From: CAWFSE01 sp963697565
Lineage (GTDB): Bacteria; Actinomycetota; Actinomycetes; CAVWCF01
Assembly: GCA_963697565.1 (NCBI GenBank)
Contig: CAVOOM010000007.1
Location: 248,001 to 312,000 of the forward strand
Length of the DNA stretch: 64,000 nt
Reading direction: 5' to 3'
Shown here piece by piece: positions 19,426 through 27,346 of the stretch. The position numbers were made by a program, and so were the translations under genes. The notes beneath the pieces were generated by a model, which saw only the letters and a program-made list of their open reading frames with translations, made no database searches and was not told the origin of the DNA. How positions within the stretch are numbered: position 1 is the stretch's first letter; every line of letters begins with the position of its first letter.

Positions 19426-20214
19426 TTAGTGCTCGGCGAGCAGCGAGCCGAAGCCGTCGAGCCGGTCTTCGATCCCGTTGGAGCGCAGCGCGTGCCACCA
19501 GGTGATCGCGTTGATCGCGAGCACCGGCTTGCCGAGCTCGGTCTCCAGCTTGGCGGCCAGCGGCACGAACGCGAGGTTGGTGCCGGCCTGCAGGATCAAG
19601 TCGACGTCGTCGCCGTCGACCTCCTGGACGAGGCGGCGGGTCTTGGCGAAGGGCTCGTGGGCGATCTCCACCGGCCCGGGGGAGGAGTGGCCGGCCATCC
19701 GGACGACCTCGTAGCCGATGTCGCCCATGAACTTCTCGACCATGGAGTTGCCGATCGGCATGTACGGGCTGATCACGCCGATCCGCTTCGTCCCCGGGTA
19801 GAGGGCGAGCGCGTCCTGGATCGCCTGGGCGCCGAAGGTGATGTTGCAGCCGGCGACCTCCTGGGCGATGTCGTTGTAGCGCTGGAACTCGCGGTCCGAG
19901 CGCTCCTTGCCGTCCCAGAACGTCTCGGCGGAGTAGCCGAACACCACGTGGTCGGGCTTGAGGGTCAGCGCGTCGCGCAGGCCCTGCTCGGTGGCCGCGC
20001 CGATCGCCTTGACCATGGCGACGAACTCGTCTTCGTTGGTCACGACGAACGGGTCGATGACGCAGCCGCGGGTGGCGGTGATGACGCCCGGGGGCAGCAT
20101 CCGGTTGTACTCCGCCTCGACGGTGGTGTTCGTCGACGGCACAAGCACCGCGAACTTCTTGCGGTAGCCGTAGTAGTCCACGCCGTACCCGTACCGATCC
20201 TCAACCGCGGCCAT
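19426..20214 (-). CDS. Maleate isomerase / arylmalonate decarboxylase-like protein without the usual active-site cysteines
   Basis: A 262-residue protein of the Asp/Glu racemase superfamily. VLVPSTNTTVEAEYNRMLP near the N terminus is the maleate cis-trans isomerase signature, and GTKRIGVISPYM starts the second domain. In characterised members catalytic cysteines follow the central strand of each domain. Here those places read FGYSAETFWDG and ILQAGTNLAFVP, with Ser and Ala instead of Cys. Cysteines exist elsewhere (RGCVIDPF, AGCNITFG). It may belong to a non-isomerase subfamily binding a small dicarboxylate. RBS GGGGAG precedes ATG 20214. A palindrome lies 26 bases upstream. Confidence 0.75.
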   Translation of the reverse strand: MAAVEDRYGYGVDYYGYRKKFAVLVPSTNTTVEAEYNRMLPPGVITATRGCVIDPFVVTNEDEFVAMVKAIGAATEQGLRDALTLKPDHVVFGYSAETFWDGKERSDREFQRYNDIAQEVAGCNITFGAQAIQDALALYPGTKRIGVISPYMPIGNSMVEKFMGDIGYEVVRMAGHSSPGPVEIAHEPFAKTRRLVQEVDGDDVDLILQAGTNLAFVPLAAKLETELGKPVLAINAITWWHALRSNGIEDRLDGFGSLLAEH

Positions 20215-20239
20215 CGTGTCTCCCCTCCATACGCGTCTG

Positions 20240-20258
20240 GTGAGAGAGTGTCTATCAC
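20240..20258. promoter_or_regulatory. Imperfect palindrome, candidate operator of the maleate-isomerase-like gene
   Basis: GTGAGAGA-GTG-TCTATCAC: two 8-base arms matching at 7 of 8 positions around a 3-base centre, 26 bases upstream of ATG 20214 on the minus strand. Size and symmetry suit a dimeric repressor of the GntR or TetR kind. No regulator gene is adjacent. A second hairpin, TTGGTCC-ACA-GGGCCAA, is at 20272-20288. Confidence 0.35.
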
Positions 20259-20308
20259 AAGGCGAGAGGGTTTGGTCCACAGGGCCAAGGTCCCGAGTTG
20301 GCGCGCCG

Positions 20309-20749
20309 CTAGCGGCGGCGGAGCAGCGGGCGGGGCCGCGCCTCGCGGTAGCCGCCGGCGACGAGCCCCGCACGGCGCTCGAAGGCATTGCGCGACCACG
20401 GGTCACCGGTGCGCACCCACGACCAGGCGCTCGCCACCGCGTACGCGGGCAGGAACGGCAGGCCCAGCCAGCAGGCCCACTGGCCGGCGTGCCGCGCCTC
20501 GTGCGCGAGCAATGCGGGCCGCGCGAGCAACGCCTCGCGGTCGAGCCGGGTCACCACCACGTTGCCCACGGTGAACGCCACGGCACGCGGGAAGCCGCGC
20601 CGGTATCCGGTCGCGAGGACCAGGCGGTCGGGGCCGGGGGAGAGCCGAGCCGAACCCGCCTTGGCCGCGGCCAGGCCGAGCAGGGTCCCGCCCAGGACCG
20701 CGTTCACGGCCTGGCGCAGGCGCTTTCGCCAGTCGGCCCGTTCTGGCAC
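20309..20749 (-). CDS. Conserved protein with HExxH motif
   Basis: A 146-residue protein. The middle contains LLAHEARHAGQWACWLG, an HExxH motif in a helix as in zinc peptidase-like DUF4157-type domains, followed by the hydrophobic LPFLPAYAVASAWSWV. The third zinc ligand and any protease activity are unproven. Its end is Arg-rich. GTG 20749 is chosen because the segment upstream has no coding character. Divergent from the NUDIX-like gene, 68 bases apart. Confidence 0.6.
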   Translation of the reverse strand: MPERADWRKRLRQAVNAVLGGTLLGLAAAKAGSARLSPGPDRLVLATGYRRGFPRAVAFTVGNVVVTRLDREALLARPALLAHEARHAGQWACWLGLPFLPAYAVASAWSWVRTGDPWSRNAFERRAGLVAGGYREARPRPLLRRR

Positions 20750-20817
20750 AGAGGCGACGTTAGCCCGTGGGTCGCGCGCGCAGGCCCGGCCGGGAAGGGC
20801 AGACTGACCCCGTGAGC

Positions 20818-21348
20818 ATGGACACGGAGGTCTCATCGGGCTGGCTGACCCGCGACGAGCTGGAGCAGTCCCGCGAGCGGCTGCCGATGGTCTACGTCGA
20901 TGCCGTCCCGGTGCGGGTCGACGCGCTGGGCCGGATCGCCGAGATCGCGCTGCTGCTGCGCGCGATGCCGGACGGCAGCATCAGCCGGGCGCTGGTGTCC
21001 GGCCGGGTGCTGTACGGCGAGCGGGTGCGCGACGCGCTCATCCGGCACCTGGAGAAGGACCTCGGCCCCCTGGCGATGCCGCGCCTGCCGGTGGCCGCGA
21101 CGCCGTTCCAGGTCGTGGAGTACTTCCCGGACCCCTCGGTGACCGGGTTCCACGACCCGCGGCAGCACGCGGTGAGCCTGGCCTACATCGTCCCGGTCGA
21201 CGGCGACTGCCAGCCCTCCCAAGACGCCCTCGACCTGGCCTGGGTGACCCCGGCCGAGGCCGCCACCATGCTGCTGGCCGAGCAGATGACCGGCGGTCAT
21301 GACCGGCTGCTGCGGATGGCCCTCGCCCACGCCGGCCAGCTGCCCTAG
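20818..21348 (+). CDS. NUDIX-fold DUF4916 family protein
   Basis: About 176 residues, similar to actinobacterial DUF4916 proteins that have a NUDIX hydrolase fold but a weak or absent Nudix box. Visible features: SGWLTRDELEQSRERLPMVY, VDALGRIAEIALLLR (beta strands before the Nudix region), LISR-type arginine rich turn SGRVLYGERVRDALIRHLEK in place of the GX5EX7REUXEEXGU box, and AVSLAYIVPVDGDCQPSQDA. ATG 20818 or GTG 20812 may start it. It overlaps trmB by 4 bases at the 3' ends. Confidence 0.7.
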   Translation: MDTEVSSGWLTRDELEQSRERLPMVYVDAVPVRVDALGRIAEIALLLRAMPDGSISRALVSGRVLYGERVRDALIRHLEKDLGPLAMPRLPVAATPFQVVEYFPDPSVTGFHDPRQHAVSLAYIVPVDGDCQPSQDALDLAWVTPAEAATMLLAEQMTGGHDRLLRMALAHAGQLP

Positions 21349-22037
21349 ACCCGGCGGTAGACCAGGTCGGTGACCGCGTGGCCCTTGGCCCGGCCAGCCC
21401 GCTCGAACCGCGTCTCCGGGCGTACGCCGAGCAGCGGCAAGTCCACGGGGTCGGCCGCCTCGTACAACTCGCAGGCGTCGAGCACCGCCCGCATCTGATC
21501 GGCGTACGGCTCCCAGTCCGTCGCCAGGTGCACGAAGCCGCCCGGCGCGATCCGACTGCCGAGCAACAGGGCGAACTCCGGCTGGATCAGCCGCCGCTTG
21601 TGGTGGCGGGCCTTGGGCCACGGGTCGGGGAAGAAGATGCGGGCCCCCGCCAGGCACGCGGGCGGCAGCATGTCGCGCAGCAGCTCGACGGCGTCGCCGC
21701 GGCCCACCCGCACGTTGTCGAGGCCGGCCTCCTCGACGGCCCGCAGCAGGGCGCCGAGGCCCGGGGTGTGCACGTCGACGGCGAGCACCCCGAGCTCCGG
21801 ATCGGCCGCGGCCATCTGCGCGGCCGCCTCGCCCATCCCGGAGCCGATCTCCAGCACGACCGGCCGCCCGCCGAAGGCGGCCACCAGGTCGTACGGCGTC
21901 CCGTCCAGGTCGACGCCCCACACCGGCCAGAGCCGCTCGATCGCGTCGGCGGACACCGCCGTGATCCGGCTGCGCCGGGGGTGGAAGGAGCGCACGTGCT
22001 GGGGCCGGCCCGGGTGCGGGGCGGCCATCGGGTCCAT
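21345..22037 (-). CDS. trmB: tRNA (guanine-N7)-methyltransferase
   Basis: SAM-dependent enzyme that makes m7G46 in the tRNA variable loop. About 230 residues. SAM-binding VLEIGSGMGEAAAQMA, acidic VLAVDVHTPG after the next strand, and the diagnostic FFPDPWPKARHHKRRLIQPE, then HLATDWEPYADQM. The C terminus TRFERAGRAKGHAVTDLVYR contains the T-x-[FY]-E-x-R/K-G-x-x-x-G pattern. ATG 22037 chosen; the open frame extends further upstream through non-coding-like sequence. Clean frame. Confidence 0.92.
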   Translation of the reverse strand: MDPMAAPHPGRPQHVRSFHPRRSRITAVSADAIERLWPVWGVDLDGTPYDLVAAFGGRPVVLEIGSGMGEAAAQMAAADPELGVLAVDVHTPGLGALLRAVEEAGLDNVRVGRGDAVELLRDMLPPACLAGARIFFPDPWPKARHHKRRLIQPEFALLLGSRIAPGGFVHLATDWEPYADQMRAVLDACELYEAADPVDLPLLGVRPETRFERAGRAKGHAVTDLVYRRV

Positions 22038-22109
22038 GCCCGGACGGTAGCGAACAGCGCAGCGGTGGCCGGTGGCCAGCGGGGGACCGCTGGGCGCCAG
22101 GGTGGGCCC

Positions 22110-23594
22110 ATGACCGGAGCCCACGCTTCCCGACCGCGTCCCGGTCCTGGTGGTGGGCGCGGGTTTCGGCGGGATCGCGGTGTCGGTGGCCCTGCAGCGG
22201 CTCGGCGTCGAGCACGTCCTGCTCGAGAAGGCCCCCGACGTGGGCGGCACGTGGCAGGCCAACACCTACCCCGGCTGCGCCTGCGACATCCCGAGCCACC
22301 TCTACTCGCTGTCCTTCGCCCCGAACCCGAACTGGTCGCGGGCCTACGCCCCCCAGCAGGAGATCTGGGACTACCTGCGGCGGGTGGCCCGCGAGCACGG
22401 GGTGGTCGAGCGCACGGTCTTCGGCTGCGAGTCGACCCGGGCCGACGTGGGTGGAGGAGGAGCACGCCTGGCGGGTCGAGACGACCCTGGGAGCCGTCCT
22501 GGCGGACGTGGTGGTCTCGGCCGGCGGCGGGCTCAGCGAGCCGTCGGCGCCTGCGATCCCGGGTCTGGAGACCTTCGCCGGCCCGGTGGTGCACACCGCC
22601 CGCTGGCCCGCCGACCTCGACCTGCGCGGCCGCCGCGTCGCTATCGTGGGCACCGGTGCCAGCGCCATCCAGGTGGTCCCGGCGATCGCGGGGGAGGTCG
22701 AGGGTCTGGTGGTGTTCCAGCGCACGCCTGCGTGGATCCTGCCGCGGCGCGACCGCGCGATCTCGGCCCGGGAGCGCGCCTTGTTCCGCGGGCGCCGGCG
22801 GCCCAGCGCGCGGCCCGACGCGCCCAGTGGGCGGTGCGCGAGCTGCGCTGCATCGCGATGACGGAGCGGACCTCCTTCCTGGAGGTCTCCCACCGCGAGG
22901 CCCTCGCGGCACCTGCGCGACCAGGTGCCTGACGCCGCGCTGCGCGAGCTGCTGACCCCGGGCTACGCGATCGGCTGCAAGCGGATCCTGCTCTCCGACG
23001 ACTTCTACCCCGCGATCGCGCAGCCCCACGTGTCCCTGGTCCCCTCGGCGCTCGAACGGGTGCAGGGCGGCACGCTGGTCGCCGCGGACGGGTCGTCGTA
23101 CGAGGCGGATGTGCTCATCTTCGCCACGGGCTTCGAGGTCACCGAGCCGGCCAGCACGCGCGTCACGTTCGGCGCCGACGGCCGCAGCCTGGCCGAGCAC
23201 TGGGCCGGCCGCCCGCAGGCCCACCGGGGCACCACGGTCACCGGCTTCCCGAACCTGTTCCTCATGACCGGGCCGAACACCGGGCTGGGGGCCAGCAGCA
23301 TGGTGCTGATGCTCGAGGCGCAGGCGGCGTACGTGGCCGACGCCGTGCGGCAGATGCGCGCGTGGGGCTGGACGCGCGCCGAGGTGCGGCCCGAGGCGCA
23401 GGCGGCCTGGAACGCCTGGCTGGAGCCGCGGATCGCGCGCACGGTCTGGGCGACGGGCGGCTGCACGTCTTGGTACCAGGACGCCCACGGCCACGTCTCC
23501 GCGCTCTGGCCGGGCACGACGCGCTCATTCGCCCGGGCGCTCGAGCGCTTCGACTCCGAGTCGTACGCGGTCTGCGGGCCGGTCCGCCGGCTAG
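22110..23594 (+). CDS. Flavin-containing Baeyer-Villiger-type monooxygenase, four frameshifts
   Basis: FAD- and NADPH-dependent monooxygenase. FAD motif LVVGAGFGGIAVSVALQRLG (bases 22150-22205), PDVGGTWQANTYPGCACDIP (typical of class B enzymes), BVMO fingerprint FAGPVVHTARW (FxGxxxHxxxW, about 22575), NADPH motif AIVGTGASAIQVVP, then FLMTGPNTGLG and the C terminus with WYQDAHGHVSALWP. Frame breaks near 22130, 22445, 22790 and 22905. The open frame has no stop at the end; a TAG in another frame at 23592 is shared with the opposing gene's stop (CTAG). Substrate could be a ketone, steroid or siderophore-like amine. Confidence 0.8.
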
Positions 23595-24035
23595 CGGCGG
23601 CGGGCCGCCTTCGCGATCTCGACGAAGTCCTCGACGCTGTGCTGGGCGATCACCTCGCGCAGCAGCGGCAGGTCGAGGTCGCCCAGCGCCTTGAAGCGGA
23701 CGCAGGACTTGCCCATGTTGAGCGGCTTGCCCCCGGCCCAGCGCGCGCGGATCTCGTCCTCGCCGATGCCGGCGCCGATGTAGGCGCACATCAGGTAGAG
23801 CGAGACGTAGTTCTTCTGCGAGGCCAAGGCCGCATAGACGAGCGGCTGCTTGTTGTACGTGTCGGGGTAGACCGACAGCGGCACGCGTCCAGGTGATCAT
23901 CCCGAAGCCGATGCCCTCCTCGTACCCCTCGGGCAGGGCCTCCAGGACGAGCCAACGCACCTCGGCAACGAGCTCCGCGCGGTCGGGCGGCAGCTCGGCC
24001 AGGTAGGCATCGACGGTCTTCGCGCTGCTCTGCAT
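23591..24035 (-). CDS. DUF1801 (YdhG-like) protein, one frameshift
   Basis: About 147 residues. Starts MQSSAKTVDAYLAELPPDRA, continues EVRWLVLEALPEGYEEGIGF, with a frame break near 23885, then PLSVYPDTYNKQPLVYAALA, KNYVSLYLMCAYIG and GKSCVRFKALGDLDLPLLRE. These are features of the DUF1801 family (iron-chaperone-like YdhG fold). Biochemical role unknown. Shares the CTAG at 23591-23594 as stop with the converging monooxygenase. Confidence 0.75.
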
Positions 24036-24067
24036 GGCCGCACGCTAGCGACCGGCCGCGGACGGGA

Positions 24068-25294
24068 CTACCTCCCGGCGGACATCGCATCGAGGTGGTG
24101 GCGGATCTGCAGCGCCACGGCCGCGCCCTCGCCCACCGCCGAGGCGAGCTGCTTGGTCGACCCCGACCGCACGTCGCCGGCCGCGAAGACGCCGGCGAGC
24201 GAGGTCTGCATCATCCGGTCGGTGGTGATGAAGCCGGCGGCATCGAGGTCGACCTGGCCGTCCAGCCAACCCGTGTTCGGGTCGAGGCCGACGAAGACGA
24301 AGGCCGCGGCGGCTGGGTGCTCGGTGACGACCCCGTCCGGCCCGGTGAACACCACCGAGGCGAGCTTGTCGTTGTCGTCGGCGACGAAGGCGTTGACCTC
24401 GGTCTCGGTGAGCACGGTCATCCTCGGGTGGTCGGCCACCTTGTCCTGGAGCAGCCGGGAGGCCTTCGGCTGCGGCCCGCGCTCGACCACCGTGACGTGG
24501 CTGGCGAACTGGGTGAGGAAGAGCCCCTCCTCGAAGCCCGAGTTGCCGCCGCCGATCACCACCAATTCGTCGGCGTCGCGGTAGAAGGGCCCGTCGCAGG
24601 TGGCGCAGAAGTGGATGCCGGCGCCGATCAGGTCTGCCTCTCCCTCGGCGCCGGTCCGCCGGTACGTCGAGCCGGTCGCCACGAGGACGGCGCCTGCCTG
24701 CAGGTCCTGCCCGGTCGAGGTGCGCACCGTCACCGCGCCGTCTTCTGCGTTGAGCCCCGTGACGTCGACGGCGGGGAGCAGCTCCACGCCGTAGCGGGCG
24801 GCCTGCCGGGCGAACCGGTCGGCGAGCTCGGCGCCGCCGATCCCCTCGGGGAAGCCGGGGTAGTTGTCGAGCCGCTCGGTGACGCCGGCCTGCCCGCCCA
24901 GGGCCGATCGCTCGAGCACGAGGGTGTGGAGGTTCTCGCGGGCGGCGTAGATCGCGGTGGTGAGCCCGGTCGGCCCGCCGCCGACGATCACCAGGTCGTA
25001 CGAGGAGGCGGCCGCCTCGCGGCTGAGGCCGAGCTTGTCGGCGAGCTCCTCGTTGGACGGCTCGGCCAGGTGGCTGCCGTCGGGGAAGACGATCGTCGGG
25101 ATGATCCGCTTGCCGTCGTTGTACCGCTCGACAGCCGCGTTCTCCTCCGGATGCGCCTCGAGGTCGACGTAGTGGAAGGGCACCCGCTGCTCGGCGAGGA
25201 AGGCCTTGCTGCGCCGGCAGTCGGGGCACCACTGCGCGCCGTACAGCACGAGCAGGGGGCCGTCTGCTGCGTCGCCTGCGGGGTCGTCGGCCAT
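24068..25294 (-). CDS. Thioredoxin reductase-like protein with N-terminal glutaredoxin domain
   Basis: A 408-residue fusion. Residues 1-85 form a glutaredoxin/NrdH-like domain with active site AQWCPDCRRSKAF and the cis-Pro segment GKRIIPTIVF. The rest is a pyridine nucleotide-disulfide reductase: FAD motif VIVGGGPTGLTTAIYAARE, redox pair HFCATCDGPFY, NADPH motif VIGGGNSGFEEGLF and the C-terminal GVFAAGDVRSGSTKQLASA. The two redox sites in one chain suggest internal electron transfer from NADPH to the CPDC site. Clean frame; second-last of a minus-strand group with PPOX and hydrolase genes upstream. Confidence 0.88.
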   Translation of the reverse strand: MADDPAGDAADGPLLVLYGAQWCPDCRRSKAFLAEQRVPFHYVDLEAHPEENAAVERYNDGKRIIPTIVFPDGSHLAEPSNEELADKLGLSREAAASSYDLVIVGGGPTGLTTAIYAARENLHTLVLERSALGGQAGVTERLDNYPGFPEGIGGAELADRFARQAARYGVELLPAVDVTGLNAEDGAVTVRTSTGQDLQAGAVLVATGSTYRRTGAEGEADLIGAGIHFCATCDGPFYRDADELVVIGGGNSGFEEGLFLTQFASHVTVVERGPQPKASRLLQDKVADHPRMTVLTETEVNAFVADDNDKLASVVFTGPDGVVTEHPAAAAFVFVGLDPNTGWLDGQVDLDAAGFITTDRMMQTSLAGVFAAGDVRSGSTKQLASAVGEGAAVALQIRHHLDAMSAGR

Positions 25295-25331
25295 CTGGTC
25301 TCCCTGAGTTGGTTGATCAAGCAGGAGATGG

Positions 25332-25790
25332 TCAACCGGCTGACCAGCGGCGCTGGCTGCCGAAGAAGTCGTCCAGCCGCCAAGCCATGGCGCGCACCGG
25401 GCGCAGGGCGAGCAGGCGTACGCCGGACATCTGCGGCGCGCCCGGCAGGTACTCCGCCTCTTCTGGAGCGGAGTACTTGCTTGCGTACGCAGCGACGCCA
25501 ACCGGATCGGCCGCCGACTCACCGAGATCCTGCAGGTGGCCGTGGACGATCAGGACGTCTGAGCCGCTCTCCAGGTGGACGGCGCAGCGCGGGTCCTCTG
25601 CCAGGTCGCGCACCCGGCGCGACGCGGGATCCGCGTACGACAGGGCGACCCCGTCGACCACCACGCCCCACACCGGGACGCTGTGCGGTCCCGCCGACGG
25701 CGAAGCCGTCGCGATCCACCACATCGGGCTCGCCGACAGTCTCGGCGATCTCCCCAAGGTGAGGTCGAGGCGCTCCCGAGCGCCCGCCAT
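25332..25790 (-). CDS. Pyridoxamine-5'-phosphate-oxidase-like FMN-binding protein
   Basis: A 152-residue split-barrel protein. MWWIATASPSAGPHSVPVWG and SRRVRDLAEDPRCAVHLESG match the FMN/F420-binding strands of the PPOX superfamily (xPVWxxxxxG and KVRNLxxNPRVxLH patterns). The C terminus WRLDDFFGSQRRW is typical of short members. It could use FMN or F420. Start ATG 25790 shares its last base position with the upstream hydrolase stop (TGATG), so translation is coupled. Confidence 0.75.
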   Translation of the reverse strand: MAGARERLDLTLGRSPRLSASPMWWIATASPSAGPHSVPVWGVVVDGVALSYADPASRRVRDLAEDPRCAVHLESGSDVLIVHGHLQDLGESAADPVGVAAYASKYSAPEEAEYLPGAPQMSGVRLLALRPVRAMAWRLDDFFGSQRRWSAG

Positions 25791-26770
25791 CAGGCCTCCT
25801 TGACCCGCTTCTGCTCCTCAGCCTGCTCCTCGGCCTTCAGCAGGGCCTGCTCCATGGCGTCGACCACCTCGCGGTGGCGGGCGGCCATCCGGTCACGCAG
25901 CAGCGCGCGGTCGATCGGCACCGACTCGGTCGTGTGCAGGAACTCAAGCAGCACCCGGGCAAAGCGGGCCGGCTCGTCCATGTGCGGGAAGTGCCTCGAC
26001 TGCTCGAAGACCTCGAGGCGGCTGCCCGGGATGACTGCGTGGGCGTCGTACGCGTGGGACACCGGGATCACGGTGTCCAGCGCCCCCCAGACGATGAGGG
26101 CGGGCCGGCCTTCGGCCAGGTAGAGCCGGTCGCTGGCGTTCACCCGCTGGCCGCCCGGCTCCACGACGCTGCGCAGCGTGTGCACGAAGGCGGTGCGCGC
26201 CGTGCTCTCGGACAGCGAGGCGTAGCCGCGCGCCACCTCCTGCACGGAGGGGCGGGGCCGGATCGGGATCCGCCCGAGCAGCCGGGCCGCGGCCACACCG
26301 GCGTTGCGCACGTGGTTGTTGGCGATCAGCGGGAGCACGAACTCCGCGCCGGGGAGGGTCGCCGCCCGCAGCGCCGGGCTCACCTCGCGGCCGAGCCCCC
26401 CGCTCGACACCAAGCACCAGCCGCTCGCAGTGCTCGTAGTGCTGGTAGGCGAACTGCATGGCGACCCCGCCGCCCAGCGAGTGGCCCACGATGGTGACCC
26501 GCTCGTGGCCGAGGTGGTCGAGCAGGTCGCGCAGCCCGCTGGCGAAACCGCCGAGCGAGTAGTCGGCCGCGCGGTTTGTCTGAGTCGCCGTGGCCCGAGC
26601 AGGTCGGGGGCGATGACGTGGGCGTGCTCAGACAGCGCCGGGATGACCGGGTCCCAGGTTGAGCTGCTGGAGGTGATCCCGTGGATGAGCAGCAGAACGG
26701 GCAGCGCGGGGTCGCCCGCCTCGCGGTAGGCCACGCGGTGGCCGTGCAGGGTGACTTCGGTCTGACGCAA
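25790..26770 (-). CDS. Alpha/beta hydrolase, two frameshifts
   Basis: Soluble serine hydrolase. N terminus MRQTEVTLHGHRVAYREAGD, oxyanion motif LLIHGITSSSSTW, nucleophile elbow VGHSLGGGVAMQF (around 26480), acid in WGALDTVIPVSHAYD and histidine in SRHFPHMDEPARF. Frame breaks lie near 26580 and 26405. An unusual 45-residue C-terminal extension, rich in Arg and Glu (AMEQALLKAEEQAEEQKRVK), is predicted helical. Substrate unknown. Confidence 0.8.
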   Translation of the reverse strand: MRQTEVTLHGHRVAYREAGDPALPVLLLIHGITSSSSTWDPVIPALSEHAHVIAPDLLGPRRLRQTARPTTRSAVSPAGCATCSTTSATSGSPSWATRWAAGSPCSSPTSTTSTASGWCLVSSGGLGREVSPALRAATLPGAEFVLPLIANNHVRNAGVAAARLLGRIPIRPRPSVQEVARGYASLSESTARTAFVHTLRSVVEPGGQRVNASDRLYLAEGRPALIVWGALDTVIPVSHAYDAHAVIPGSRLEVFEQSRHFPHMDEPARFARVLLEFLHTTESVPIDRALLRDRMAARHREVVDAMEQALLKAEEQAEEQKRVKEA

Positions 26771-26869
26771 GGCGGCCTCCCGTGGCTACGGGTTACAGGA
26801 CAGCACGCCGCCGCCGCGACGCGCCAGCCGGGGTGGCCCGCGCGGTCGCCGCGGCGCCTCGCCGGCCGG

Positions 26870-27079
26870 CTAGTCCTCGAACTTGAAGGACAGCTTGATC
26901 TTGGCCCGGTAGGCGACGACCTGGCCGTCCTCGATCTGCATGTCCATCTCGGAGACCTCGGCGATCCGCAGGCCGCGCAGGGTCTGGGAGGCCTTCGCAA
27001 CGGCGGCAGCCGCCGCCTTCTCCCACGACTCAGTGCTGGTGCCGACCAGTTCGACGACTTTGTACACGCTCTCGGCCAC
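26870..27079 (-). CDS. Dodecin of the calcium (Rv0379-like) type
   Basis: A 69-residue dodecin starting MAESVYKVVELVGTSTESWE. It lacks the flavin-stacking Trp: the equivalent segment reads LRGLRIAEVSEMDM rather than LxxLDWFEV. This matches the mycobacterial calcium dodecin Rv0379 (SVYKV...SWEQAAAEAV...RVARVIEQDM), recalled from memory. It therefore probably does not bind flavin. RBS AGGAGG lies just upstream on the minus strand. Sits alone; 267 bases separate it from the flippase-like gene. Confidence 0.88.
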   Translation of the reverse strand: MAESVYKVVELVGTSTESWEKAAAAAVAKASQTLRGLRIAEVSEMDMQIEDGQVVAYRAKIKLSFKFED

Positions 27080-27274
27080 GACGTGCCTCCTTCAGGGGTT
27101 GGGCGTTCGGACCTGTTGGCCACGCTGCTCCGCCGAAGGCCCCACGTCAACCGATCCGGCAAACCCGTGGGTGTCTGGCCCTCTTGGGGGCGGCCGGGCG
27201 GCTGCTAGGCCAGCTGGACGCCGACTGCCTGTGCTAGACACGCCTTGCCCGTACCGAGCCAGGAGGTGGCCCAC

Positions 27275-27328
27275 GTGCCCGCAGGTCTGGACGCCGATGG
27301 CGAGCCCGCGCGGATCACCGTCCGCTAG
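27275..27328 (+). other. Possible 17-codon leader or micro-ORF
   Basis: GTG 27275 is preceded by a strong Shine-Dalgarno (AGGAGGTGG at 27261-27269) with an 5-base gap, encoding VPAGLDADGEPARITVR and a stop at 27326-27328, 18 bases before the flippase-like ATG. It may be a leader peptide or a chance ORF. The rest of 27080-27346 shows nothing I can assign. Confidence 0.25.
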
Positions 27329-27346
27329 CAGGTCCGACTCCCGGCG

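Noticed and set aside
25311..25337. GGTTGA-N15-TCAACC with TTGATCAA upstream of the thioredoxin reductase gene
   Set aside because: Short arms, partly inside the PPOX stop codon; could be chance, so not listed as an operator.
27092..27274. Minus-strand 60-residue frame between dodecin and flippase
   Set aside because: No RBS, no family features, and it overlaps the plus-strand ribosome site at 27261.
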